64,000 nt of DNA from Odobenus rosmarus divergens (GCF_000321225.1 NW_004450483.1:212347-276346); one strand, 5' to 3'. Shown: positions 10,901 to 21,411, counted from the stretch's first letter. A program made the numbers and translations. The notes: generated by a model not told the origin, from the sequence alone.

Positions 10901-11739
10901 TTCTCTGTTTATACTGACTGGTGGAAACTTTGCTTTCTAAGGACCCAGCCCCTCCATGGTAATAGAGGGGTTAGCTGCGGGAAGAGAGCTTGGTCTTCCC
11001 AAATAGATGTGTCTTTGGCCCTTCTGATCCGCTTGTGGCTACAGCCTTGCAACTTCGGGTAAATGCGATCACAGACAGATATGGTTATGCTCGGCGATAA
11101 CGAGCTCACAGTCTGCCTCTCAGAGCTCGGGTAGTGGTCCTCATCCTCCCTGAACAGCGTCCCTAACGCCCCCACCACTTCCCACCTTCGCCCTGGGCCT
11201 CCTCGCAGCCTCCACTGCTCAGCAGCACTGCTACCCCGAGTAGAGCCAGTTAGTGGCCAACCTGGCTGTGTGTGGACAGCCACATCCTCTCACCGGGGAA
11301 GGACGGATGGATGGAGGCTTGTAGAGAAGAAAGGAGGAGAACAGAAGGAAGATACGGCTGCCAAACCCTGCTAGCTTTGCAACTTGCCCAGCGCTGAGCC
11401 CTGAAAGCCAAGCCTCCCCCAGCTGCAGAGAGGGTGAAGGGGGCTAATGGTTTCCCCTTTCTGTCCCCATCTCTCCCCAAAACCTCTCTCATGCCGGAGA
11501 ATTTTTCTGAGCAAACTGGAATGTTTGCCCCTTCTCTGGATGGTGGCCAGGCAGCCAAGGAGGGTCAGATGACAGCAGAAAGAACGGAGGGATACCGAAG
11601 GGTTGGGGTGGGGACAGGGAATGGAGGCAGTCCCTACTTCCCCAAAATTTAAGAGCTTGGTTTTGTCTGGACCCAGACACCTATGGATTTGGGCATAAGC
11701 AACAAGATACCACCTCACTCATAATGAGAGCAGTATTGT
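7933..11739. other. Long stretch without Can-SINE or recognised gene
   Basis: About 3.8 kb contains no SINE and no readable exon of a known gene. ORFs of up to 192 codons on both strands near 9034-10180 are GC-driven and show no domain, start context or splice pattern. A repeat-free AT-rich segment near 8990-9090 and a TATAAATAG-like string near 8476 were seen, but nothing supports a promoter. Confidence 0.4.
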
Positions 11740-11938
11740 GTGGAGCTTCTGCAGCTAAATCCTGGCTTCTAATCAGACCCACGTACCGGTGTGGAATGCT
11801 CCAGCAAGTTGCATAGCTGTGGAACCTCCATGTCCTCATCGGTAAAATGGGGATAAGTAGAACCTAGCTCATAGAGTTGATGCAGTCTCTAAATGAAGAG
11901 ATGTATGTACAAAAATTAGCACAGAAACTGGCATTTAC
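11740..11938 (+). repeat. MIR element
   Basis: The order of blocks (TGGCTTCTAATCAGACC, then AGCAAGTTGCATAGC, then CCTCATCGGTAAAATGGGGATA) follows the MIR consensus in sense orientation. It is cut on the right by a SINE insertion. Confidence 0.7.
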
Positions 11939-12136
11939 CGGGGCACCTGGGTGGCTCAGTCGGTTGGGTGGCTGCCTTCAGCTCAGGTCATGATCCTGGA
12001 GTTCCAGGATCGAGCCCCATGTCAGGCTCCCTGCTCAGTGGGGAGTCTGCTTCTCCCTCTCCCCCTGCTCCTTTCCCTGCTAATGCACATGCTTTGTGTG
12101 TATGTGTGTCTCTCTCTCAAATATAAATAAAATCTG

Positions 12137-12139
12137 AAA

Positions 12140-12200
<61 letters not shown>

Positions 12201-12252
12201 AANNNNNNNNNNNNNNNNNNNNNNNNNNNNNNNNNNNNNNNNNNNNNNNNNN

Positions 12253-12307
<55 letters not shown>

Positions 12308-12341
12308 GAGAGAAAGAAAGAAAGAAAGAGAGAGAGAAGAA
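12137..12341. repeat. (GAAA)n microsatellite
   Basis: Uninterrupted GAAA units lie on both sides of the N run, with some GA-rich interruptions near 12306-12340. The true length is unknown because of the gap. Confidence 0.95.
12203..12252. other. Assembly gap of 50 N
   Basis: Exactly fifty N characters inside the GAAA tract. The round number suggests a placeholder and not a measured length. Confidence 0.98.
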
Positions 12342-12357
12342 AGAAACTGGCATTTAC

Positions 12358-14435
12358 TAAGTGGACACTAAGTGATGACCGTCATCCACTTTGTCGGAGA
12401 GAGGACAAAGAGCCCCATCATTTTCCCCACCTCTTGACAACCTGCCCCATGCCTGAACCACCCTGTAGTGTTCCGGGAACGGGGCTGGCCAGCTGGAGAA
12501 GCTGTGTGTGAAGCTGGACTCTTTTCTCATCCCTTTGGTTAATATTCCACTCGTCTGCAAGAAGTAAGAAAAGGATTGCTTTATAGGACAGCGCTGCCCT
12601 TTTCTGCCCCTTCCTTTGCCCCAAGGAAACTTCTGGTCTTTGAACGCCAGGCTTTATGTCATTCTCCAATTCATTTCCTTAGTGCTTCGCCCAGTTCTGC
12701 AGAGTAGTCTCACCAAACCTCTGAAGATTTCCATTTCCTTTATTGCTTCGCCTCATCCTCCTCTGGTTTTCATATTCCTCGCCTCTTTTCGTGTCTAGCT
12801 AAAGTGAAGATTTGAGCCTTATTAACATTGCTGGCCCTCCACCTCCACAGAGCACCTGGGTGTCAGAATATCATAACCCGGGCGTCACTCAAACCTTCTC
12901 TGTGCATCAGGCGTCACGCACACAGCACCAAGGACCTGAGTCATGACCGGGGAGAGGGAACGTGACCCAGTGGTTTGCAAGGTGAGGAGGACCCGTCTTG
13001 TAGAGGTGCAGGGGCTGGGCCTGAGCTCCAGCCAGTCCCGCCAGCCCCGGCCTCGGTCTGGACCCAGATCTCTCCATAAGGACCCCTTCCTTGGGGGAAG
13101 GAAGTGTTCCCTCTCTTTGGGGCTAATGCAACATCTACAGGACTAGGACAGCGTCTGCCGTGGGCAGCATCTTCAGACTGAGCCTGTGCCCTCAGTCCTT
13201 TCTGCTTAGCCAGGAGGCATTCCCTACCACCCACCACCACCACCACTCAGGTCTCTGTGAAGGCAGCCATCAGGCTCACAGGTCCCAAGGAGACCCGTCC
13301 AGATGCAGCCCTGCCTGACGCCTAACACTTAGGAGGAGAAGGAAGGTCTGCCCTGTGCCCAGCAGTGACGGGCTTTCCAACCTCTTCGAGGCCATGTAGT
13401 AGACCCGCTCAGGAGAGAGGAAGGGAGGGGAAGGAGGGCAGGAAGCAAAGAGAGAACTGAAGAGAGGCTCCTGGCAGCTAAGTGTCAAAATCTGCAGGAA
13501 TGCGTGTCCGTAGGATTCTCCGCAAGCCCCAGTGGTCAGATGGGAAGACCGGTGGCTGACCCTGGCCTCTACTCACATATGCAGCCCTCCAGTTGCCTTC
13601 TGCAACTCGTGGGCCCCATCAGGAGCCCCACTGGTGTTTGGTCTATCCCACAGACATTTTTGAGGTGCCAGCACCAGGACAGTCCCGTCCCCTTTGTGCC
13701 GGTGGTGGAAGTTGGCACACTGGAGGGCTCCCCAGCTCTGATCTTTGTCAACCACACCCCGAGAATGGCCAGACAGATCCAGAGCAAGACGTGGCCAGGT
13801 GGCTGGAGGCCCTTCAGGAAGATGGGAGAGGAGGCTGGGCCTGAGTGTGAGGGCAGCAAACAGCTCGGCAAATGGGGATTCAGGGACAGAATCCGAAGGC
13901 CAGGTCCTGGGCAGAACCACAGAAGGTGGGAAGGAAGGTCCCAACAAAGATGCCTCCAGGGCTGAACACTGTGCAAAGTCTCGGTTAGGAGATCCAGAAT
14001 GAAACCGTAGGCCTCCACTACCTCCCCCTTCTGCCCAAGACCCCTGAATGAAGAACCCTCTGGACTGAGCTGGGGGGCAGGTAAGCGAGCTGGTGCCAGC
14101 TCATTGGGCAATGCAGCCGGCCAGCCCTCTGACATGCATTTTATTCCTTTGCTCAGTGTTATCTTGTTCGTTGGCTTGCTTTCATTCTGTTTCCTTTCCC
14201 GTTTTTGGTTTCCTCATTAACATCATGTTCTACTAAGGATTATGTGCTTCAGAAGCTTAGGGAAGGGCCAGGAAGCTCGAGCAGGATAAGGGGTTTTAGG
14301 CGGCTCTGAAAGCACCTTTCAGCCGGGTAGAATCATTTGTGTCTAGCGCCATCTTTCGGTCATTTCTTGGAACTGCAACTAACTGCTACTTTGGGGGACA
14401 GGCCAGTCTAATTTAGCAAAAAGTCTGAGCTGGGC
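12358..14435. other. Long stretch without recognised gene or SINE
   Basis: About 2.1 kb without Can-SINEs. ORFs of 153 codons (plus) and 188 and 124 codons (minus) overlap at 13504-14135 and are mutual shadows in GC-rich DNA. A short (CCA)n lies near 13228-13247. No exon of a known family could be read. Confidence 0.4.
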
Positions 14436-14444
14436 ATCATTTCT

Positions 14445-14549
14445 TTTTTTTTTTTAAGTAGTTTTCATGCCCAACGTGGGGCTTGAACTCACGACCTTGA
14501 GATCAAGAGTTGTGTGCTTTACCAACTGAACCAGCCAGACCACCCTGGA
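14445..14549 (-). repeat. Short-type Can-SINE, minus strand
   Basis: Short variant with AAGTAGTTTTCATGCCCAACG next to the T-tail and a decayed head (CCAGCCAGACCACCC). It is flanked by ATCATTTCT at 14436-14444 and 14551-14559. Confidence 0.9.
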
Positions 14550-14559
14550 GATCATTTCT

Positions 14560-14757
14560 TTTTTTTTTTTTAAGATTTTATTTATTTATTTGAGAGAGGG
14601 AATGAGATAGAGAGAACATGAGAGGGGGGAGGGTCAGAGGGAGAAGCAGACTCCCTGCTGAGCAGGGAGCCCAACGCGGGACTTGATCCCGGAACTCCAG
14701 CATCATGACCTGAGCCGAAGGCAGTCGCCCAACCAACTGAGCCACCCAGGCGCCCGA
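14560..14757 (-). repeat. Can-SINE, minus strand (tandem partner)
   Basis: Long-type element ending GAGCCACCCAGGCGCCC. It is flanked by ATCATTTCT at 14551-14559 and 14759-14767, again giving three copies of one target around two SINEs. Confidence 0.95.
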
Positions 14758-14767
14758 GATCATTTCT

Positions 14768-15284
14768 GAGTGAAACAATGCTTTAAACTTTTCAGGAGGG
14801 TACAGTAACAGTTACTGGGCCAGGAAACAGGGAAACAGGGCTAGAACCTGGTCTAGTCTTCTAGAAAACCGGAAGTTCTTGATGGGTAGGATTCAGCGAG
14901 TAGCTCAATTCATTTTAGCCAACACCTAGATAAAATCATTTTTACCTATGAAAGCAACTCTGGGGTTTGCCCTTAAGAAGAGCACAATGAGTCCACCTTT
15001 CCTGGCCAGCACCCTGCACAGGCCCTCACCATCCAGCACTTCCTGCCTTGGGCTGTCAGAGCAAAAATCACTTCTCCTCCCGGCTGTGCACTCCTTATCA
15101 GTCTAATCCCACTGTGGCAGCAGGTGTGCCGGTGTGGCGGTGTTGGCTCTGGGCACACATTGGGTTTCTCCTGCAAAAGCCCCACCTTCCATGCGAATCA
15201 TGAACTCGGATGGCCAGACCCAACACTTGTCACTTCCAGAAATACACCCTCCAGAGAAATACACAAGTGTGAAACGTCTTTGGA
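14768..15284. other. Unannotated intergenic stretch
   Basis: No gene or clear repeat was recognised. Only short ORFs are present. Confidence 0.4.
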
Positions 15285-15377
15285 ATATAGTTATTCATGG
15301 TGGTGTTTTTAATAGCAAAACATTGACAATAATCTAAATGCTTCTCAACAAGAGAATATAAAATGAACTGTGGTACA
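15285..15377 (+). repeat. Old L1 3' fragment, left part
   Basis: L1 3'-region text (GTTTTTAATAGCAAAACATTG, then ATAAAATGAACTGTGGTACA) is interrupted by a retrocopy and resumes at 15693. Confidence 0.7.
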
Positions 15378-15692
15378 GGACCTGTGCAGGCTCCACCTTC
15401 AGGATCCGCAGGTGGGCGAGCCCTTGCTCTTCCTGGCTCCGTCCAGTGGTCAGCATGCCCGCTGGAAATCAACGAGAACTGGCTCCCCAGAAAAACATGA
15501 AGAAATCCCAGGAAATTAGCAAGAGAAAAGGAAAAGAGGTTAGCTGATTACCTCTCAGAGAAAGCAGAGGCAGCTACTCATCTGTTATAACAGATCCTTA
15601 TGAAACTATTTTAAACTTCACCTTTCAGCCTGACTATAGCGTGATGTTTCAGAGCCATTCTTCAAAGAATGAAACGCTAACCATGAGAAAAC
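15378..15692 (+). pseudogene. SERF1-like processed pseudogene, truncated
   Basis: From the ATG at 15455 the frame reads MPAGNQRELAPQKNMKKSQE, then ISKRKGKE, and stops at TGA 15545-15547. I recognise this as the N-terminus of the SERF family (small EDRK-rich factors, implicated in amyloid aggregation). It is closest in recall to SERF1, because TQEISKGKRKE-type text follows NMKK. After the stop, a shifted frame from 15553 reads SQRKQR, the next SERF1 segment, so there is at least one frameshift and the C-terminal part is lost. The segment is intronless. It is bounded by ATGAACTGTGGTACA at 15363-15377 and ATGAGCTGTGGTACA at 15693-15707, a TSD inside an L1. No long poly(A) remains, only an A-rich end near 15687-15691. 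I infer an old, dead retrocopy. The parent could be SERF1 or SERF2; SERF1 is favoured. Confidence 0.75.
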
Positions 15693-15950
15693 ATGAGCTG
15701 TGGTACAATACAATGGAATACTAGGTAGCCATAAAAAAAAGAGAATGATGTGGAAAGATCTCCAAGATATAGTGTCATACGAAAAAGATGCACATAGTGT
15801 GCTAACATACAAGGGTTGTGAGCCTGTGTATGTCAGTATGATATCCGAAGTATTTAAAGAAGCAGCCTCTGTCACATGGAGGCTGGCCAGGAGCTGGAAG
15901 GGAAGCATTCTATGATGGACTATACACAGAAAATAAATAATACATTTTGT
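15693..15950 (+). repeat. Old L1 3' fragment, right part
   Basis: Continuation of the L1 split by the SERF1-like retrocopy: ACAATGGAATACTAGGTAGCC, then GATCTCCAAGATATAGTG and other L1 3'-end text. Confidence 0.75.
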
Positions 15951-16172
15951 AGATTAGCCAAATTTCATGCATTTCTCTATATTTGCTTCTTTTCTTATTC
16001 CAGGGCTTTTGGTAATATACTATTTGCACATTCCAGTCTTGTGTCAGCCATACTGCAGTATTCAGCTAGCAATACCAAAAATGCTAAAATGTGGTCCTGC
16101 CTTCAAAGAGCTTCCAGTTTCCTGAAGTCAAGAAATACATGTAAAACCTTGCAATTAAAAATTCAGGTTATC

Positions 16173-16343
16173 AGGGAACCTGGGTGGCTCAGTCAGTTAA
16201 GCGTCTGCCTCCAGCTCAGGTCATGATCCCGGGGTCCTGGGATCGAGCCCCAGGTTGGACTCCCTGCTCAGCAGGGAGTCTGCTTCTCCCTCTGCCCCAT
16301 CCTTTGCTCATGCTCTCTCTCAAATAAATAAAATTTTTTTTTT
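16173..16343 (+). repeat. Can-SINE
   Basis: Head to AAATAAATAAAA tail. TSD AAAATTCAGGTTATC at about 16158-16172, with a two-mismatch copy AAATTTCAAGTTATC at 16344-16358. Confidence 0.93.
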
Positions 16344-16358
16344 AAATTTCAAGTTATC

Positions 16359-16820
16359 TCTTGCTATACAATAAACTACCACCAAACTTAATGGCTTCAA
16401 ACAATAATTTATTGTTATCCCCCTATGTTCCAAGGGTTACCTAGGATCATCTAGCGGTTGCAGTCTGAAGCTGGCCGGATTGGAGTCATTCAAAGCTTCC
16501 CTTGGGCTGGACATTGATGATGATGTCTTCACTCGAATGTCTGGCTCCACAGCGGGGTGCTGGCCCAACACCTCTCTCCATGTAGCCCATCCAAAGGGCT
16601 AGTTTGGCTTCCTCACAGCATGTCATAGCTGGCAAATGGCTTCTCCCAGAAGCTGCAGGACTTCTTATAACTCAGAAGTCATGCAGAGCCTTCTGCTGCA
16701 TTGGTCAAAAGTGAGTCACGGGGCCAGCCCAGATTCAAAAGGAGGGGACTATACAAGGCATGAATAATGGGAGGCCTGGTTCATAAGGGGGTCATCTTTG
16801 GAGAATGGCCACCACAAAAT
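16359..16820 (-). repeat. Ancient LTR-like interspersed repeat
   Basis: Blocks such as CTATACAATAAACTACCACC, then TGGTCAAAAGTGAGTCACGG and CCAGCCCAGATTCAAAAGGA match a familiar old mammalian repeat in which GGTCAAAGCAAGTCAC..GCCCAGATTCAAGGGGAGG occurs. The family name is uncertain, and the orientation is my inference. A related copy flanks the SINE at 27592. Confidence 0.5.
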
Positions 16821-17340
16821 AAGATAAAGACAAGTCCAGGGCACAATAGGAGCCCAGAACTTGACCCTCTGAGATAGTCAGAGCTTATTCCAAACTAGAC
16901 CCTCTTCACGCTTTTAGGAAAAGGTGCTTTTTGGAGGGTTATTATTCAAGACTTCAAATTTCATGCCTAGAAAAATGAGGAAACCAATCAGAAAGATTGT
17001 AAACTCTGTTTCTCACTTACCATATGAGAAATACACCTGGCCAAAAAAAAAAAACACATCTCAGAAACTTTATCCAGGTCAAAACTGAGGAGCTTCTGGA
17101 ATATTAAAGAGGAATCAGAAAGCCCCCTGGATGGCATGTTGGGGGAGCTTCTGAGTAGCAAAGTCACCCCCTCTTCTCTCCACAGAGCACAGACACACAT
17201 ACACACATCCTCTGGGAGAAGAATGACTTTCTCAGCCTGCTCCCCACCCCAATTGCCCTGAAACAACACCATCATCCCCGTGGGGTTCTTGCTCTATCCA
17301 GAAATGGACCCAAATAATCAACAAGGAAGTTGTAAGAAAT
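16821..17340. other. Unannotated intergenic stretch
   Basis: No gene or clear repeat was recognised. Confidence 0.4.
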
Positions 17341-17629
17341 CTTTAAATACTAGTGGGCGTCATCCTTAGACTTCATTCAGATATATATGATATAAAGAGA
17401 ATAGAATATAAATAGGATAACTTCTTAGAGTATTAATTAAAATAACATCTTTTGAACCAGATTTAATTATATGAGTAGGTGATCACAATATGTTCTTAAC
17501 TGAAGAAAGAAGACACACAAAACTATCCACATTATTTATAAACACAGGTGGAAAAGATTAGTGGAAAATATACTGAAAACATTAACAGGGATTCCCTTTA
17601 GTGGTAAGACTATGGGAGACTTTTATTTT
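17341..17629 (+). repeat. AT-rich L1-like fragment
   Basis: Text such as CATTATTTATAAACACAGGTGG and TTCCCTTTAGTGGTAAGACTATGGG resembles old L1 3' sequence. The call is tentative. It is split by a short SINE. Confidence 0.4.
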
Positions 17630-17720
17630 TAAGTAATCTCTACACCCAACACGGGGCTCGAGCTCACAACCCCGAGATCAAGAGTCACATGCTCTATTAA
17701 CTGAGCCAGCCAGACACCCC
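17630..17720 (-). repeat. Short-type Can-SINE, minus strand
   Basis: Text AAGTAATCTCTACACCCAAC to GAGCCAGCCAGACACCCC. The TSD GGAGACTTTTATT is on the left at about 17615-17627 and on the right at about 17722-17734. Confidence 0.92.
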
Positions 17721-17739
17721 AGGAGACTTTTATTCTTTA

Positions 17740-18290
17740 TACATTTCTATATTTTGTACAATGAACATACAGTCCTTTTATAATTAGGAAAAAATTCCAC
17801 ATATGCCTATGTGTCTATTTTGATCTCTCCTCTCATAATCCCCTGTCTTAATTCTCACATTAGAATTTCCCAAAGGACTCCAGTTTGAACTGACAGCTTG
17901 ACCAGAGCTGCTAGGACAGCGAGTCGGGTGTTCTGAAGGCCTCCCCAGACTGACAACAGTCCCTTATTTTAGATTCTGCTCTAGTTCTTGGTATTTGTAT
18001 AAAGGGGGTAAAAATGTGAGCTTCTCATGAACCTGTGGGAGCGGCTGGGTTGAAGGGGTGGCATGGTGAGGAGAGCTGTTAAGGTGGAAATTTGAACAAA
18101 AGACATTTGCCTGCTAAGAAGAAGGCCAGGGGAAGAACAGAAGACAACAGCAAAAACAGCAGAAGCATCCTTTAGGAAGCTTTGCATGTCATTCTACTCC
18201 ACAGTCTCCCTCTCAAAGCTTGTACACTGCTAACCTCCTGCACCTTTCAATGGCATTCTGTTATTGTCATCAGCAGCAGCAGCCTAATTA
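17740..18290. other. Unannotated intergenic stretch
   Basis: No gene was recognised, and nothing beyond small ORFs is visible. Confidence 0.4.
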
Positions 18291-18799
18291 TCACCATCAG
18301 CATCATCACCATCATCATCATCATCATCATCACTATCACCACCAGCACCATCATCATTACCATCATTATGATCACTATCATCATCACTATCATCACCATC
18401 TTCACTATCACCATTATCATCATCACCATCACCATCATCACCATCATCATCATCATCACTATGATCACTATTATCATCACCATCTTCACTATCACCATTA
18501 TCATCACCATCATCACCATCATTATGATCACTATCACCACCACCACCATCATCATCATCATCACTATCATCACCATCATCATCACCAGCACCTCACCATC
18601 ATCACCATCATTACCAACACCACCACCATCATCATCATCATCGCTATCATCACCATCACCATCACCATCGTCACCATCATCATCATCACTATCATCACCA
18701 GCACCATCATCATCACCATCATTATGATCACTATCATCATCACCATCATCACCATCATCATTATCACCATTTTCATCAACACCATCACCACCACCACAC
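18291..18799. repeat. Complex (CAT/CAC)n trinucleotide satellite, about 0.5 kb
   Basis: About 510 bp is built almost only from CAT, CAC and TAT-type triplets. Longer internal copies exist: a 30-bp block at 18391-18420 recurs at 18475-18504 (84-bp spacing), and a CATTATGATCACTATCA block recurs near 18364, 18520 and 18721. Long His/Ile/Thr or Met/Val ORFs on both strands (up to 258 codons) are by-products of the repeat. Confidence 0.95.
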
Positions 18800-18819
18800 C
18801 TAGAATGTCATGCATTATC

Positions 18820-18935
18820 TCATTTAATCCCCTAACAAGCAGCTGTGTAGGGATTATTAGCTCCATTTTAGAGATGAGAAAACTGAAGCTCATGGAAGTA
18901 AGTGCCTTGCCTCAGGTCAAACACCATAGTCATCC
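18820..18935 (-). repeat. MIR element, antisense
   Basis: Blocks ATTAGCTCCATTTTAGAGATG, then AGAAAACTGAAGCTCATGG and GCCTTGCCTCAGGTCA match MIR read in antisense. Confidence 0.75.
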
Positions 18936-18949
18936 AACACACAGTCTCC

Positions 18950-19126
18950 AGAGCCAGACAGACAGTTGCTTGATTCTCAGCTCTGCTGCTTTCTGATTGT
19001 GTGACCTCGGGCAAAGAACTTAATCTCTCTGTGCTTTAGTCTCTTAATGTGTAAAACAGAGACAATAATAGTACTTAGTCTCTTAATGTGTAAAACAGAG
19101 ACAGTAATAGTACCTACCTATATTAG
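18950..19126 (+). repeat. MIR element with internal 39-bp duplication
   Basis: Blocks TTGTGTGACCTCGGGCAAAG, then AACTTAATCTCTCTGTGC, then TGTAAAACAGAGACAATAAT and TAGTACCTACC follow the MIR core. A 39-bp tandem duplication is at about 19039-19116. Confidence 0.85.
19039..19116. repeat. 39-bp direct tandem duplication
   Basis: Two near-identical 39-bp units begin AGTCTCTTAATGTG. They differ at one visible site in the CAATAAT/CAGTAAT segment, and their last bases are CTT and CCT. Confidence 0.93.
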
Positions 19127-19572
19127 TTTCCTACTGCTTCTGTAACAAATTACCATAAATGCACTGGTTTAAGGGAACCCATTTTTTTCTTTTATAGTTC
19201 TGAAGATCAGATGTCCAAAAGGAATACTATGGGGCTAAGGTCAAGGCATCTACAGGGCTGGTTCCTTCTGGAAGCTCCAGGGGAGAATCTAAGCCTTGCC
19301 TATTTGATCTACTAGAAACTGCTTCTGGCCCCTTCCTCCATCTTCAAAGCCAGCTCTGCAGCCTCTTTTCTTCTTGCTGCCCTCCTGCCTCCCTCTCATA
19401 AAGGACCTTTGTGGTTACATCAAGCCCACCCAGATAACCCAGGATAATCTTCCCATAGCAAGGTCCTGAACTTAGTCACATCTGTGAAGTCTCTTTTGCC
19501 ACGTGAGGTCACATCACAGGTTCCAGAGATTAGTACAGGGACATCTTCAGGGGGCCATCATTGAGCCTAAGA
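19127..19572 (-). repeat. Ancient LTR-like repeat, antisense
   Basis: Left end ATTAGTTTCCTACTGCTTCTG, then AACAAATTACCATAAATGC; internal CTTCTGGAAGCTCCAGGGGA; right part ACATCTGTGAAGTCTC. This is a common mammalian repeat resembling MaLR-type LTRs in antisense. The subfamily is not assigned. Confidence 0.6.
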
Positions 19573-19804
19573 ACCCTAGGAAGGTTGTTGTCAGCATACG
19601 TGAGTTAACACACGGCGGATGCTAGAGAACACCCGACACCATGAGTGCACATAGCTTCTGATACTAATCAAAGTCACACACACACTAAGTGGTGTGCCTA
19701 AGATTGGATCCCATGCCAAAGGGAAGCCCAGGATGTCATAGGAACCACAAAATCCCAAAGTGGAGTGGGGAAATCTCACAAAAGGTAAAGTCTTATTTGA
19801 TTCT

Positions 19805-19998
19805 TTTTTTTTTTAAGATTTTATTTATGTACTTGAGAAAGAGAGAATGAGAGACAGCACGAGAGGGAAGAGGGTCAGAGGGAGAAGCAGACTCACCGCT
19901 GAGCGGGGAGCCCGATGTGGGACTCAATCCCGGAACTCCAGGATCATGACCTGAGCCGAAGGCAGTCGTTTAACCAACTGAGCCACCCAGGCGCCCGT
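19805..19998 (-). repeat. Can-SINE, minus strand (GACTGC/CTCCAGGATC subfamily)
   Basis: Reverse complement of the head is at the right end. TSD GTCTTATTTGATTCT at 19790-19804, with a one-mismatch copy at 19999-20013. Confidence 0.95.
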
Positions 19999-20250
19999 GT
20001 CTTGTTTGATTCTATTTAAAGAATCCAGCAGCCCCTGTCTGGAGTCCTGAGTTAGGAAATGCCTAGAATTTAGAAGTCCGTTGGTTTTGGCTTCAGCCAA
20101 GAAGATAACACAAAATGTTAAACATGATCTTTGTATTACAGAAGAAACTGGGCTCCTCAGTTTTTATCGGGGTCCAGCTATTTCCTCAAGGCAGAAAGGA
20201 AATTGAGCTGTAAACATAAACAGAATCACAAATCATGTCCTCGAGCTTTA

Positions 20251-20439
20251 TTTTTTTAATTTTATTTATTTTTTTTTATTTTGACAGAGAGAGAGGGAAC
20301 ACAAGCAGAGGGGATGGGAGAGAGAGAAGCAGGCCCACCGCGGAGCCGGGAGCCCGATACGGGGCTCGATCCCAGGACCCTGGGATCATGACCTGAGCCG
20401 AAGGCAGACGCTTAACCGACTGAGCCACCCAGGTGCCCC
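20251..20439 (-). repeat. Can-SINE, minus strand
   Basis: TSD TGTCCTCGAGCTTTA at 20236-20250, with a one-mismatch copy at 20440-20454. A/T-rich tail on the left, head on the right. Confidence 0.95.
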
Positions 20440-20454
20440 TGTCCTCAAGCTTTA

Positions 20455-20944
20455 ATAGCAAGTGGGGAAGGTTCTCCCACCTTCGAAAGGGTAAATAGGC
20501 CCCCATTAATTTCTCTCCATCACTTAGCATTTCTGATGGTTTTAACATTCTTAAAAAAAAAATGAATTGGTGCTTTAAAATACATACTATTTGGAAGGCA
20601 GCCTAGGGAAATAGGAGAGGAGAATGGGTTGGAAGCCACCAGGGCTGGACTCCTGTCCGTGCTCTGAAGCAATATTTTCCCCAATCAAGAGCGGGTCCCA
20701 GTGCCTCACCAGTAAAATGAGGGACGTGAGGTCCCCCCCAAGTTCTGACATGAGATCATTTGTGGAGTCATTTCTTCTGAAAGATCTTTCCCTTTCCCCG
20801 GCTCCCTCTCTCTCTGTTTCTACCAGAGCATAAACAGTTTCATCTTCTTTCTTCCATCCCCAAGGGAGGATCTTTATTTTGAAAAGACTCATTATTTCTA
20901 ATTTGCCCAATGAGTTTAACTGGCTTGAATAGCAGAAGAAACAT
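20455..20944. other. Unannotated intergenic stretch
   Basis: No gene or clear repeat was recognised. Confidence 0.4.
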
Positions 20945-21135
20945 GAATTCAAGTTCTAGCTCTGTCATTTACAAGCTGTGTGATCTTGAGCAAATTACTT
21001 AACCTCTCTGATTCCCCAACTGTAACATACAGGTAACTCCTGCTCCTCAAAAATGTTATGAGACTTAAATAAAATACATGCAAGGGACATAGAATAATGC
21101 CTCCCACATAGCAAGTGCTTAATAAAAACTGGCAT
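20945..21135 (+). repeat. MIR element
   Basis: Long sense-strand MIR: CAAGCTGTGTGATCTTGAGC, then AAATTACTTAACCTCTCTGA, then CATAGCAAGTGCTTAATAAA at the 3' end. Confidence 0.88.
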
Positions 21136-21233
21136 TAACCATTATAATAATGTTATTAACATTCCTTTTCTTTGGTAGATCTCCTAGATCCTATCTTTTG
21201 ACTTTTAAAAGGCATTTTGAAAAGGCCTCTTCA

Positions 21234-21411
21234 GGGGTGCCTGAGTGGCTCAGCCGGTTAAGTGTCTGACTTTTGATTTCAGCTCAGGTCATGATCCCAG
21301 GGTCTTGAGATCAAGCCCCGCCTCAGGCTCTGCGCTGAGCATGAAGCCTCCTTAAGATTCTCTGTCTCCCTCTCCCTCTGCCCCTCTCCCCTCTGTGCCC
21401 TATCTCTTTCA
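21234..21411 (+). repeat. Can-SINE without AATAAA tail
   Basis: Normal head and body, but the tail is replaced by a (GGGA)n run. The short flank CTCTTCAGG/CTCTTTCAGG may be the TSD. Confidence 0.85.

Larger units (their letters stand above)
11939..12341 (+). repeat. Can-SINE with tail expanded into (GAAA)n
   Basis: SINE head and body at 11939-12135 run into a long (GAAA)n tract. The TSD AGAAACTGGCATTTAC is perfect at 11923-11938 and 12342-12357. The whole tetranucleotide tract and the assembly gap therefore lie inside the insertion, as an expansion of the SINE tail. Confidence 0.93.

Noticed and set aside
12117..12353. Ser/Phe/Leu-repeat ORF with unknown residues
   Set aside because: Translation of the (GAAA)n tract across the N gap.
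13504..14135. Overlapping 188-, 153- and 124-codon ORFs
   Set aside because: All frames are open because of base composition; no domain or conserved start was seen.
18182..18996. Long His/Ile/Thr- and Met/Val-rich ORFs
   Set aside because: Direct products of the CAT/CAC trinucleotide array.
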